From Solirubrobacter soli DSM 22325 (GTDB taxonomy: Bacteria > Actinomycetota > Thermoleophilia > Solirubrobacterales > Solirubrobacteraceae): a stretch of DNA of 64,000 nucleotides. Below are positions 8,378 to 16,752 of the stretch, piece after piece; position 1 is the stretch's first letter; every line of letters begins with the position of its first letter. Both the position numbers and the translations under genes were made by a program. The notes beneath the pieces are model-generated. The model did no database searches, had not been told where the DNA came from, and worked only from the letters and a program-made list of their open reading frames with translations. The DNA lies in the NCBI RefSeq assembly GCF_000423665.1, contig NZ_AUIK01000001.1, positions 686,422 to 750,421 of the forward strand, in the 5' to 3' direction.

Positions 8378-9532
8378 ATGGGTCTCGTCCAAGCGCTCCG
8401 CGACCGCCTCGGCCCGCCGTACACGGTGCGCTGGCTGGCGCTCTACACCGCGGCGCGCCTCACCGCCTGGGCGATCGCGCTCGCGCTGATGCTGTGGGGC
8501 GGGATCGCCCGCGCCGACGCGATCCTGCTGCTCTACGGCCCGCTCAGCACCGCCGCGCTGGCGGTCTCGCCGAAGCTGCGCCGCTCGCCGGTGGTGTGGG
8601 CGGTCGACGTCGCGGCGACGCTCGCGCTCGTCGTCGACTCCGGCGACTGGCGCAGCCCCTACTACCTGCTGTGGCTGGTCGCGCTGGCGTTGCCCGCCGC
8701 CTACCTGCCGCTGCGCCACGCGGCCTGGCTCGCGCTCGGCGCGCCGATCGCGTTCCTGTTCGTCGCGATCTGGGGCGGCCCCGCGCCGGGCCATCTCCAG
8801 GTCACCTCCACCGAGACGCTGGCGATCCACCTCTCGCTCCCGACGCTGCTCGTCGGCGGGCTGGCGTACGTGTGCGACACGCTGCGCCGGCTCTCGGAGG
8901 AGCGCTCGCAGCGCGAACGGCTGGCGATCGAGGCCGAGCGCCGGCGGATCGCCTGGGAGCTGCACGACTCCGCCAAGCAGCGGCTGCACGCCGCGCATCT
9001 GCTCGTGTCCTCGCTGTCCGGGCGCGTGGGTGAGCCGCTGGAGCGGATCGTCGCCCGCGCCACGGTCGAGCTGGAGTCGGCGGCGTCGGACATGGACTCG
9101 AGCCTGGCCGAGCTGCGCTCGCCGCTCGAAGGCCGGCGCTTGGACGATGCGCTGCGCGAGCGTGCGGCGGAGCTCGCGCCGGACGGCGTCCCGTCGATCA
9201 CCGTGAGCGGCCGCGCGCCCGCGCTCCCGCCCTTGATCGGCGCCCACGTGTACCGGATCGGCTCCGAGGCGATCACCAACGCGCTGCGCCACGCCGACGC
9301 GCGCGTGATCGCGGTGCGCATCGACGCCGACCGCACCCACCTGCGCCTGCGCATCGCCGACGACGGCCGCGGGCTGCCCGACGAGCGCCGCCCCGGCGCG
9401 AACGGCCTGTTCGCGATGGAGAGCCGCGCCGCGACGATGGGCGCCACGCTGCGCTTCTCGGCGGCCGAAGACGGGCGCGGCACGGCGATCGACCTCGACG
9501 TCCCTCTCGACCAGAACGGAGTCCCGACATGA
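8378..9532 (+). CDS. NarL-type sensor histidine kinase
   Basis: A 384-residue membrane kinase. Residues about 15-165 hold five or six membrane spans with almost no extracellular sensor loop, so sensing is probably within the membrane. A HisKA_3 dimerisation domain follows, with the phosphorylated His at about residue 196 in RRRIAWELHDSAKQ. The ATPase domain shows the N box (SEAITNALRHADA) and G1 box (IADDGRGLPDE). GGTGGAG precedes the ATG. The stop overlaps the response-regulator start in ATGA, so the two genes form one translationally coupled two-component system. The stimulus is unknown. Confidence 0.92.
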   Translation: MGLVQALRDRLGPPYTVRWLALYTAARLTAWAIALALMLWGGIARADAILLLYGPLSTAALAVSPKLRRSPVVWAVDVAATLALVVDSGDWRSPYYLLWLVALALPAAYLPLRHAAWLALGAPIAFLFVAIWGGPAPGHLQVTSTETLAIHLSLPTLLVGGLAYVCDTLRRLSEERSQRERLAIEAERRRIAWELHDSAKQRLHAAHLLVSSLSGRVGEPLERIVARATVELESAASDMDSSLAELRSPLEGRRLDDALRERAAELAPDGVPSITVSGRAPALPPLIGAHVYRIGSEAITNALRHADARVIAVRIDADRTHLRLRIADDGRGLPDERRPGANGLFAMESRAATMGATLRFSAAEDGRGTAIDLDVPLDQNGVPT

Positions 9533-10101
9533 TCCGCATCGTCGTCATCGACGACCATCCCGCGCTGCGCGCGGGCCTGCACACCGTCCTCGACGCCGAG
9601 CCCGGCATGGTGTTCGCGGGTGAGTGCGACGGCGATGAGGAGCGCGTGTGGCCGCTGCTGAACCGCACCGAGCCCGACGTGGTGCTGCTCGACTACCACC
9701 TGCCCAAGAGCGACGGCCTGCAGCTCTGCTACCGGATCAAGCAGCGGATCCCGGCGCCGCGGGTGATCGTCTTCAGCGCGTATGCGGGACCGGCGTTGTC
9801 GTTGCCGGCGGCTTTGGCGAAGGCCGACGGGCTGCTGGACAAGGGCGTCCCGGCGCGCGATCTGTTCGAGGCGATCCGGCTGGTGAACAAGGGGGAGCGG
9901 CTGTTGGAGCCGCCGTCGCGGGCCGTTCTGGCGGACGCCGAGTCGCGCCTGGGCGAGGACGACATGCCGCTGCTGGCGATGCTGCTCGACGGGACGCCGG
10001 AGCGCGACATCGCCCGCGTGCTGCGGGTCGAGCCGCGCGAGGTCCAGTACGCGGTCCAGCGGGCGCTGAGCGCGTTGCGGCTCGAGGTGCCGTCAGCGTG
10101 A
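9529..10101 (+). CDS. Response regulator paired with the upstream kinase
   Basis: A 190-residue protein with an N-terminal receiver domain: acidic pocket VIDDH at 7-10, phosphoacceptor Asp near 55 in VVLLDYHLPKSDG, and a Lys in GLLDKGVPARDLFEAI. The C-terminal 60 residues (MLLDGTPERDIARVLRVEPREVQYAVQRALSAL) have the pattern of a LuxR/NarL helix-turn-helix but lack the usual basic recognition helix, so DNA binding is likely but not certain. Its start overlaps the kinase stop by four bases. Its last nine bases overlap the convergent mutase-like gene. Confidence 0.85.
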   Translation: MIRIVVIDDHPALRAGLHTVLDAEPGMVFAGECDGDEERVWPLLNRTEPDVVLLDYHLPKSDGLQLCYRIKQRIPAPRVIVFSAYAGPALSLPAALAKADGLLDKGVPARDLFEAIRLVNKGERLLEPPSRAVLADAESRLGEDDMPLLAMLLDGTPERDIARVLRVEPREVQYAVQRALSALRLEVPSA

Positions 10102-11646
10102 GGCGATCAGCCGGCCGACGTCCGCGGCGTCGTCGGCGATCGTTATTCCGAGCTCGCGCAGGCCTGGGCGGGCGTCGATCGGGAGCGCTCCGCCCGTGTC
10201 CTCGTTGAGGACGCCGCCGAAGATCGTCAGGCCGTCGTAGCCGGCGCGCAGCTCTCGCCCGAGGGTGAGCGCGCCGCCGTTGTAGGAGCCGACGACGACG
10301 GCGTCGACGTCCTCCTGGGTCGCCGCCGCCGCGACCTGGGCGGGCGTGACGCCGCTCGCGAGCACGATCACGTCCGCGCCCTGCTGGGTGAGCGCCTTGG
10401 CGAGCGCGTCGCGGATGACGTCGTGGACCTCGAGGACGGCGAGCAGGACGCGGGTGCCGTCGAGGCGGGGCGTGTTGTCGGCGATCCGCGCCGCTTGTCG
10501 CGCGACCACGCCCGCCTTCCAGGTCGGGCGGCCGTCGCCGGTGTCGAGGCCGGCGGGCTGGATGCGCCTGAGGGCGAGCAGGACCTGCTCGGGGTCTTTG
10601 ACGTCGACGCCGTCCGCTTCCAGCCGTGCGAGCGTCCGGTCGCGGAACGCGCGCGCGTCCTGCGCGAGCTGCGCGCCTTTCGCCTCCAGCGGCGCCCAGT
10701 GAGTCGACGGGCGGCGCGCTTCGCGCTCCACCTCGCGAGCGATCAGCTGGACCTCGAGGATCTCCTGCGCCGATGGGATTCGCTCGGCCTCGGTGAGTGG
10801 GACCGGGTTGATCGCATGGCCGGTGGGGCGGTGGAGCTGGGCGCCGATGTCGACCGTCAGGTACTCCCGCAGCACCCGCTCGTTGGCTGCGTGGTCGGCC
10901 GTGTAGTCGACGGTGTTGCCGTAGACCATCGTGCCGATCGAGTCGCGGTCGCGGAGGTCGTCGAGCGCGAAGTGGACGATCGCGCGGTCGTCGGGATCGG
11001 GGATCAGGCCGCCGTAGGAGTGGGCGAGCCGGGCGCCGAGGAGGCCTTGCACCACATAGAGCTCGAGCGCCGCCCAGCCCGCGTAGCCGCCGTAGTGGGA
11101 GAACTGGACGGCGGGGCCGTCGTCGAGGTAGGAGTGCACGAGAGCGCCGGGCGTCTGTGCCATGCGGCGTAGGGCGCGGGTGGTCGCGTGGGTGAGCTCG
11201 GCGTCGTCGTAGCCGCCCGGCGGCTCGAAGGCGAAGAACTGGCCGAGGTTGCCGATCGACGTGATGCCCGCGTCGAGCGCGGCGCGCGCGTTCTCCTCCC
11301 CCGCCGGCGTGCCGATCATGTGATCGCCGAGGTGCGGCTGGACGGGGAGCCTCGCGACCTCCGCCCAGTCGTCGGGCTCGAGCCGTGGGCCGGTCTCGCG
11401 CCGCGCGTCGGCTCGTTCGGCTGCCGGCAGCCCCATCGCGCGGTCGAGGCACAGGCCGAAGCGCTCGATCGTGTGGCCCTGTTCCGCGAGCTCGCCGTGC
11501 ACGAGGCGGACGGCTTGCGCTGTCGCCGGCCAGTCGGTCAGGCCGACGTGCATGTGGAACGTGATCCGCCCTTGATCACGTGCGCGTTGCTTGAACTCGA
11601 GCTCGTGGGCGACGCCGTGGGCGGCACAGAACGCGGTCCGTTGCAC
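10093..11646 (-). CDS. Cobalamin-dependent mutase-like protein (glutamate mutase E-like plus B12-type domain)
   Basis: This is a 517-residue two-domain protein. Residues about 1-370 resemble the glutamate mutase epsilon barrel: GITSIGNLGQFFAFE, GALVHSYLDDGPAV, LAHSYGGLIPDP and the loop NPVPLTEAERIPSAQEIL. Residues about 385-517 form a Rossmann-like domain resembling B12-binding modules, with LAVLEVHDVIRDAL where DxHxxG is expected, then SGVTP and FGGVLNEDTGG. The His that would replace the lower cobalt ligand is kept, while Asp is Glu and Gly is Ile. Such enzymes rearrange carbon skeletons using adenosylcobalamin. The substrate is unknown and activity is uncertain because of the altered motif. 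Confidence 0.55.
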   Translation of the reverse strand: MQRTAFCAAHGVAHELEFKQRARDQGRITFHMHVGLTDWPATAQAVRLVHGELAEQGHTIERFGLCLDRAMGLPAAERADARRETGPRLEPDDWAEVARLPVQPHLGDHMIGTPAGEENARAALDAGITSIGNLGQFFAFEPPGGYDDAELTHATTRALRRMAQTPGALVHSYLDDGPAVQFSHYGGYAGWAALELYVVQGLLGARLAHSYGGLIPDPDDRAIVHFALDDLRDRDSIGTMVYGNTVDYTADHAANERVLREYLTVDIGAQLHRPTGHAINPVPLTEAERIPSAQEILEVQLIAREVEREARRPSTHWAPLEAKGAQLAQDARAFRDRTLARLEADGVDVKDPEQVLLALRRIQPAGLDTGDGRPTWKAGVVARQAARIADNTPRLDGTRVLLAVLEVHDVIRDALAKALTQQGADVIVLASGVTPAQVAAAATQEDVDAVVVGSYNGGALTLGRELRAGYDGLTIFGGVLNEDTGGALPIDARPGLRELGITIADDAADVGRLIASR

Positions 11647-11656
11647 CGCAGTACTT

Positions 11657-11857
11657 CTACAGGGTCGCGCGACACCCCATACGCCGGTCGCAGGTCACCG
11701 CGTCACTGCGCACCACGAGCACGAGGTCGTTGTCCTCGATCACCACGTCCGGCGGGTCGGTCGGCCGCCGCGGCGCCCCCCGAACCGGGGTGGCGCCGCT
11801 CAAAGCCGCAAGCGTCGGCGCCGCCACGCCGAGCACGAAGGCCCGGCGCGTCAGCAC
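11657..11857 (-). CDS. Small exported protein, probable Tat signal
   Basis: A 66-residue protein begun by GTG two bases after the stop of the preceding hydrolase gene, so translation is probably coupled. It opens with TRRAFVLGVAAPTLAALSG, a twin-arginine signal peptide, followed by a short mature part with two cysteines (TCDRRMGC). The function is unknown. It may be a small extracytoplasmic partner of the S15 hydrolase. Confidence 0.5.
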   Translation of the reverse strand: MLTRRAFVLGVAAPTLAALSGATPVRGAPRRPTDPPDVVIEDNDLVLVVRSDAVTCDRRMGCRATL

Positions 11858-11858
11858 G

Positions 11859-14123
11859 TCACGGCGAGGTCGTCGACAGCGTGAACGTCAGCGTCTTCGC
11901 GTAGGTGCCGGTCCGCAGCGCATCGGTCGCGCCCACGTGCTGCTTGAAGCCGACCGTGACGACGTCGTTGGACACCGGCGCCGTCCACGCGGCCCGCGAG
12001 AACGTCACCTCCAGCGGCGACGGCAGCGCGTACGCCCCGTTCATCAGATGGCCGGGATCGGAGACGCTCAAGGCCGCGTCGCCGGCGCTCGAGATCACAT
12101 TCGCGGTCGTCGACGCCGCGTAGTCCTTCGCGACCCCGGGGGTGAACGCGCCGAACGAGGGCGAAGCGCCGAGCGTCAGCGACAGCGTCGCGGGCACGGT
12201 GCCGCTCACCGGCGCGTCGACATGCGTCGACGCCGCATCCGACAGCGCGCCCGCCTCTTCCAGCGCCCGCATCCCGCCCACGACCGGGATCGTGATCTTC
12301 GACGCCCGCGCGTTCAGCGTGATCGTGGTGCCAGTGGTCCCGTTGCGCTCGAGGTTGGAGAAGTTCGCCATCAGCACGACGCCGATCCGGTGCCCGGCCG
12401 GGATCGTGTAGTCCACCGGCAGGATCGGGAACTTGAACCGGTACTCGGTCCCCACGACCGCCGGCACGTCCGCACGCAGCGAGTCGCGGTTCGACGAGTC
12501 CAGGATCCCGCGCGAGATCCGCCAGCCCTGCGTGGCGGTGATCGTGACGGTCGGCTTGATCGGCTGCTGGTAACAGGCGTCGTAGTCCATCACCTTGCCG
12601 TCCGGGCCGACGCGGGTCGAGGAGGAGCCCCAGCAGTCGCTCGGCGCGTCCGCCGGCGTGGAGATGCCGTCGGCCGTGCGCGTGATCTGTGTGCTCGGGC
12701 CGTAGTCGACCAGCATCGCCGAGAGGTTCGACTGCGGCTTGTCCAGCGACGCGCGCAGGTCGAGCTGCGGGGTGCCGGAGACGCGCAGGTCGGTCTTCAG
12801 CGTCGGCGAGAGGAAGACGCGGCGGTTGTTCTGCGTCGTGCCCGCGGCGATGTTGAGCGCGGTCGCCTCACTCTGGTTGGAGAGGTCGGTCCAGCGCAGC
12901 GTGTCGGCGTTGCCGCCCGCGCGAGCGCCGAGGAAGCCCGGCGTGGTCTGCGTGTCGCCCTGCAGGTAGACGTCGACGTCGGCGGAGCCGGGCAGCGGCC
13001 AATCCGCGTGCGTGGACCAGTTGTCCTTCGTGTCCTCGATGTCGACGCGCGGCTCGGACATGATCCCGTTCTGGACGCCGTAGAGCCAGTAGTCGAACCA
13101 CTTGTGCAGCTGGTTCATCCACTCCGCCCGGCGGGTCATGAACGGGTCGATGTGACCCTCGCGGCAGATCCACAGCTTGCGTGGGACGTTGTTCTGCGCC
13201 AGGCCCGCCCACCACTCGGAGAACTGGTTCGGCTTGACGTTGTCGTCCTGCAGGCAGTGGGTGACGAACACCGACGCCTTGACCTTGTTCACGTCAGGCC
13301 GATAGTTGCGGACGTCCCAGAACGCGTTCATCGTGCCGTCCGCGTCGGCGTCGTTGGCGCTCAGCAGGTCGCGGATCGGCGCGCAGTAGGCCCGCCGGTT
13401 GGCGTCGGTGACGTAGTTGGAGAGGAACGCCGGATAGTGCGTTGAGCCGATCACACCGCCCATCCGCGAGTAGTCGTACCAGGAGGAGATCGCGCTGATC
13501 GGGACGATCGTCGTCAGCCCCTGGACGCCCGTCGCGGCGACGCCGTTGGGCAGCGTGCCGTTGTAGGAGCGGCCGATCATCGCCGACTTGCCGTTGTCCC
13601 AGGTCGCGACGACCGGGTCGGCCGTGCCGGTCACGGCCTTGTAGCCGGGGATGCGGCCCTGGAGCCAGTCGACCACGGCCTTGATCGACAGCACGTCGCT
13701 CGGCCCGCCGTTCACGGCGCAGCCGGTCGAGTTCGCGGTGCCGTCCATCTCGGCGAGGATCACCGCGTACCCGCGCGGGACGAAGTAGTTGTCGTACCAG
13801 AGCGGCCAGCGATCGTTGATCCCGTCGCCGTCGAGGTCGCCGATGCACTCGCCCACGAACTGGCCGCAGTCGGCCGTGTAGTACGGGCTCGGCGCGACGA
13901 TCACCGGCACCGGATCGTTCGTCTTCGGGCGCATGATCTCGATCGCCGTGCGGTCCTCGACCCCGTCCATGTCGGAGTCCTGCCCGTTCGGGATGTACAC
14001 CCGCTCGCGGATCGCCTGGTCGTAGTCGAAGACCGGAGCGGTCTTGCCGTCGACGATCGTCTGTGCGTGCGCGGCCGCCGGCAGCGCAAGGCTCACCAGA
14101 ACGGCCAGCAGGATGCCCCTCAT
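11859..14123 (-). CDS. Secreted X-Pro dipeptidyl-peptidase/CocE-type serine hydrolase (S15)
   Basis: A 754-residue secreted protein (signal RGILLAVLVSLALPAAAHA, GGGGGAG before the ATG). The alpha/beta hydrolase part carries the nucleophile elbow MIGRSYNGTLPNG near residue 185, a downstream acid in VTHCLQDDNV and His in CREGHIDPF. The C-terminal half is the jelly-roll domain of S15 enzymes (DLRASLDKPQSNLSAMLVDYGPS...GWRISRGILDSSNRDS). An insert DQDSDMDGVEDRTAIEI resembles the calcium-binding DxDxDG type. These enzymes cleave Xaa-Pro dipeptides or esters; the substrate here is unknown. The small Tat protein follows directly. Confidence 0.88.
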   Translation of the reverse strand: MRGILLAVLVSLALPAAAHAQTIVDGKTAPVFDYDQAIRERVYIPNGQDSDMDGVEDRTAIEIMRPKTNDPVPVIVAPSPYYTADCGQFVGECIGDLDGDGINDRWPLWYDNYFVPRGYAVILAEMDGTANSTGCAVNGGPSDVLSIKAVVDWLQGRIPGYKAVTGTADPVVATWDNGKSAMIGRSYNGTLPNGVAATGVQGLTTIVPISAISSWYDYSRMGGVIGSTHYPAFLSNYVTDANRRAYCAPIRDLLSANDADADGTMNAFWDVRNYRPDVNKVKASVFVTHCLQDDNVKPNQFSEWWAGLAQNNVPRKLWICREGHIDPFMTRRAEWMNQLHKWFDYWLYGVQNGIMSEPRVDIEDTKDNWSTHADWPLPGSADVDVYLQGDTQTTPGFLGARAGGNADTLRWTDLSNQSEATALNIAAGTTQNNRRVFLSPTLKTDLRVSGTPQLDLRASLDKPQSNLSAMLVDYGPSTQITRTADGISTPADAPSDCWGSSSTRVGPDGKVMDYDACYQQPIKPTVTITATQGWRISRGILDSSNRDSLRADVPAVVGTEYRFKFPILPVDYTIPAGHRIGVVLMANFSNLERNGTTGTTITLNARASKITIPVVGGMRALEEAGALSDAASTHVDAPVSGTVPATLSLTLGASPSFGAFTPGVAKDYAASTTANVISSAGDAALSVSDPGHLMNGAYALPSPLEVTFSRAAWTAPVSNDVVTVGFKQHVGATDALRTGTYAKTLTFTLSTTSP

Positions 14124-14213
14124 TGATGCTCCCCCCGGAACGTTGTGTCCTCCTCCGCTCCGGGACTCTGCACCCGCGGGCCGCCTGCGTCCAAGCGCGG
14201 CGCGTGGAGTTCT

Positions 14214-14843
14214 CTACACGGGCTTGGCCGCGAGGGCGCCGGCGAGGACCGGGATCAGCATCCGCTCGAGGTCATCCGGGCAGCAGCCGTCGAGATCCGT
14301 GCGCGCGGTGCCGGCCACGAGCCCGCGCAGGATGCCCGCGACACAGTCCCAGCGGAAGCGCAGTTCCGCCTCGGAGACGCCCGGAAGCGCCTGTCCGAGG
14401 CGTGACATCAGCTCGGCGTCGACGCGCGCGAGCGAGGCTTTGATCCAATCGCGCAGCTCACCCTCCGGGGCGCTCAGCGTGCGGTCGAAGATCCGCAGCA
14501 GCGCACGGTCCGGGCTGGTCGGGTCGCTCAGCGCGGCGATGATCGGCCGTGCGATCGCCCTCGCGACGTCCTCGACGGTCGCGTCGGCGTCGAGCGCCTG
14601 AAGCCGCGCGAGCTGCTCCTCGAGCAGGCGGGTGATCGCCGACTTGGCGGTCGCGCAGCACAGCGCCGAGAGCGAGCCGAAGTGGTAGCTGACGCTGGCC
14701 ACGTTGGTGTCGGCCTTGGTCGTGATGTCGCGCAGCGTGACCGCGTCCTCGCCGCGCTCGGCGAGCAGGGTGAGCGTCGCGTCCATCAGCCGCTGCTTGG
14801 TGCGCGCGCCGGCGTCCTTGCGTCGGTCTGTGACGCTGTCCAC
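14214..14843 (-). CDS. TetR-family transcriptional regulator
   Basis: Starting at the GTG (14841-14843), the protein has 209 residues. It has a typical N-terminal helix-turn-helix: ARTKQRLMDATLTLLAERGEDAVTLRDITTKADTNVASVSYHFGSLSAL. The C-terminal part contains GILRGLVAGTARTDL, as in TetR proteins with a TetR_C_36-like ligand domain. No ATG is available near the domain start, hence the GTG. It is divergent from a PAP2-type membrane enzyme 66 bp away, with two inverted repeats between them, so that gene is the probable target. Confidence 0.87.
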   Translation of the reverse strand: MDSVTDRRKDAGARTKQRLMDATLTLLAERGEDAVTLRDITTKADTNVASVSYHFGSLSALCCATAKSAITRLLEEQLARLQALDADATVEDVARAIARPIIAALSDPTSPDRALLRIFDRTLSAPEGELRDWIKASLARVDAELMSRLGQALPGVSEAELRFRWDCVAGILRGLVAGTARTDLDGCCPDDLERMLIPVLAGALAAKPV

Positions 14844-14853
14844 ACGTGTATTG

Positions 14854-14890
14854 AAGCAAATGCTTGAAGACTTTGCTTGCATGTGCAAAG
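14854..14890. promoter_or_regulatory. Two inverted repeats, probable TetR operators
   Basis: AAGCA-AA-TGCTT (14854-14865) and CTTTGC-N8-GCAAAG (14871-14890) are both perfect. They lie side by side in the AT-rich gap between the divergent TetR and PAP2 genes, one close to each start. This suits a dimeric TetR repressor controlling both. Confidence 0.55.
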
Positions 14891-14909
14891 GTAAATCAAT
14901 CGCTTGATC

Positions 14910-15623
14910 ATGCTTCGCCGACTCCACCCAGAACTGCTCTTCTTCCTCGCCGCGTACCTGCTGTACATCGGCGCGCGGTGGGTGTTCGCGGGCGACCCGG
15001 ACGCCGCGCGAGAGCACGCGATGTGGATCGTGGGGTTCGAGCACTCGACGCACGTCTCGGTCGAGGGCTCGGTCCAGCGGGCGCTCGACGGCCCGTTCGT
15101 CAGCTGGCTGCTGAGCAACGTCTACATGGCGGCCCAGCTGGTGGTCCTGCCGGGGACGCTGTTCGCGCTGTACCGGTGGGCGCGGCCGGTCTACGTGAAG
15201 TTGCGGGCGACCGTGCTGGCGACCTGGATGATCGCGGTGCCGATCCACGGCCTGTGGCCGGTCGCGCCTCCGAGGCTGGCGGGCATCGGGATGGTCGACA
15301 CCGTGAGCGACCAGCTCGTCTCGCTCTCAGGCCATTCGACGATCTTCTACAACGCGTTCGCCGCGGTGCCCTCGCTGCACGTCGGGTTCGCGTTCGCGAT
15401 CTCGATCGCGCTGGCCTTCGCGCTGCCGCAGCGGTGGGCGAAGGCGCTCGCGCTCTTGTGGGGGCCGCTGGTGACGCTGGCGGTGATCGCGACGGGCAAC
15501 CACTTCGTGTTCGACGCCGCGGCCGGCCTGGTGGTCACGGCCGCGGGGTTCGCGGTCGGCACGCTGCTGCCGCGCGTCGCGCACCACTGGTCGGACCCGC
15601 GCGCCGCCCTCAGTCCAGCGTGA
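14910..15623 (+). CDS. PAP2-superfamily membrane phosphatase/lipid transferase
   Basis: Starting at ATG 14910, or at TTG 14904 two codons earlier, this gives about 237 residues with six membrane segments. The C-terminal half has the PAP2_3 pattern: VPSLHVGFAFAIS and, 45 residues on, TGNHFVFDAAAG, the His pair used by inositol-phosphoryl transferases and lipid phosphatases. GHSTIFYNAF resembles the preceding conserved segment. It would act at the outer face of the membrane on phospholipid or polyprenyl phosphate. It is divergent from a TetR gene and 14 bp overlap the convergent RES toxin gene. Confidence 0.82.
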   Translation: MLRRLHPELLFFLAAYLLYIGARWVFAGDPDAAREHAMWIVGFEHSTHVSVEGSVQRALDGPFVSWLLSNVYMAAQLVVLPGTLFALYRWARPVYVKLRATVLATWMIAVPIHGLWPVAPPRLAGIGMVDTVSDQLVSLSGHSTIFYNAFAAVPSLHVGFAFAISIALAFALPQRWAKALALLWGPLVTLAVIATGNHFVFDAAAGLVVTAAGFAVGTLLPRVAHHWSDPRAALSPA

Positions 15624-16287
15624 GGTTGAGCGTCTCCAGCGCGGAGACGAAGTCGGGGTCGTCGGGCTCGATCGCCTCGTTGTCCTCGAGGATCGCGTCG
15701 AGCTCGGAGCCCTCGAAGATCCCCCAGTTGGCGAGCTCGTCGCCGAGCCGGCTCAGGTAGCGGATGCCCGCGAACGCCTCGGGGCGCTCGAAGACGTAGC
15801 GGGAGACCTCCTGCGTGAGCGCGCGGGGCGTGCGCTTGCGGATGTCGCCGGCGTCGAGGTCGTCGAGGCCGTAGTGGATGAGCCGGTGCGCCAGCGCGTG
15901 CCTCAGGTGGGCGAGCGAGCGCGAGTGGGAGATGTCGACGAAGTCGAGGCTCGCAGCTTCGGCCGCGCCGACGCAGCGGGTCTCGAGCCACTCTCGCGGC
16001 ACCGTCGCCGCCGCGATCGTCGGGTGCTCGGGGTCGTCGTCGATGGTCGCCAGCTCGGCGATCAACTGGAGGTCGGCCCTGAACCGCGCGAGCGTCTCGA
16101 GGAACGCGCCGCGCCGCTGGCCCGCCGCGTAGAGCACGCGGTACTCGCCCTCGGGGTCGTCGTAGCGGTTGCCGAACGTGTTGTCCGGCCCGGCGTAGGT
16201 CCACGGCGCGAGCGCCCACGCGTCCGGCGCGCGGCCGACCCGGTGGAGCGGCCCGTCCGGCCGCACCACCTGCAGCTCGGGCTTCAC
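15610..16287 (-). CDS. RES-domain toxin
   Basis: The start is a GTG (16285-16287) that overlaps the stop of the antitoxin gene, giving 225 residues. The sequence shows RES-family landmarks: LHRVGRAP near the start, NTFGNRYDDPEGEYRVLYAAG and GAFLETLA, which line the NAD-binding pocket in MbcT/ParT-type toxins. RES toxins deplete or transfer ADP-ribose from NAD+ and stop growth when their antitoxin is lost. This protein is somewhat longer than the minimal RES toxin, with an extra acidic C-terminal region (NEAIEPDDPDFVSALE). Fold and pairing are clear; the activity is taken from the family. Confidence 0.85.
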   Translation of the reverse strand: MKPELQVVRPDGPLHRVGRAPDAWALAPWTYAGPDNTFGNRYDDPEGEYRVLYAAGQRRGAFLETLARFRADLQLIAELATIDDDPEHPTIAAATVPREWLETRCVGAAEAASLDFVDISHSRSLAHLRHALAHRLIHYGLDDLDAGDIRKRTPRALTQEVSRYVFERPEAFAGIRYLSRLGDELANWGIFEGSELDAILEDNEAIEPDDPDFVSALETLNLTLD

Positions 16288-16676
16288 CCCCCGATCAGGA
16301 ACGCGCGCTCGGCGGCGACGATCGCCGGCCCGACCTCGTCCAGCGCGCCCTCCCTGAGCAGCCGCGCGGGCGAGCGGTCGTCGAGCTGCGGGTTCAGCCC
16401 CTGGAACCAGGCCTGCGCGATCTTCGGCGAGTCGGCGTTGGCGATCGGCAGCGCGACCCTGAGCGCGAACCGGAGCCGCTGCTGCACCTCGTCGCTCGGC
16501 GTGCGCTCGCCCTCCGCCCACTGGTTGACGGCGCGGGTCTCGTTCACGCCACCGAGGTAGGCGACGAGCTTCGCGCCGAGCAGTTCCCTGAGTTCGGTCG
16601 CCACGTCCTCGAAGTCGGCGCGCGTCGCGTGGGCGTGGGCGACGAGATCGGGACGAGCGTGGTCGGCAACAGCCAT
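16284..16676 (-). CDS. Xre/MbcA-like antitoxin of RES module
   Basis: A 130-residue protein with an N-terminal Xre-like helical part (LREL...KLVAYLGGVNETRAVNQWAEGERTPSDEVQQRLRFAL). Its C-terminal block (AQAWFQGLNPQLDDRSPARLLREGALDEVGPAIVAAERAFLIGG) is the toxin-binding region of DUF2384/MbcA/ParS antitoxins, where the tail plugs the toxin pocket. It comes first in the operon and its TGA overlaps the toxin GTG, as is usual for type II pairs. Autoregulation by the complex is expected. Confidence 0.85.
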   Translation of the reverse strand: MAVADHARPDLVAHAHATRADFEDVATELRELLGAKLVAYLGGVNETRAVNQWAEGERTPSDEVQQRLRFALRVALPIANADSPKIAQAWFQGLNPQLDDRSPARLLREGALDEVGPAIVAAERAFLIGG

Positions 16677-16735
16677 GAACCGAGAGTATCACGCCCCGAT
16701 CCCGAGACAATCCCAGGTTAGATCACGCGTCGATT

Positions 16736-16747
16736 GGGTACGTACCC
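16736..16747. promoter_or_regulatory. 12-bp perfect palindrome before cupin gene
   Basis: GGGTACGTACCC reads the same on both strands and ends five bases before the ATG of the cupin gene. It lies in the 76-bp gap shared with the divergent antitoxin gene and could be an operator for either. Confidence 0.3.
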
Positions 16748-16752
16748 GCTTC

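Noticed and set aside
8339..9340. 333-codon minus frame over the histidine kinase
   Set aside because: It is antisense to a kinase with all expected boxes, and its translation is Arg/Gln/His-rich without a domain.
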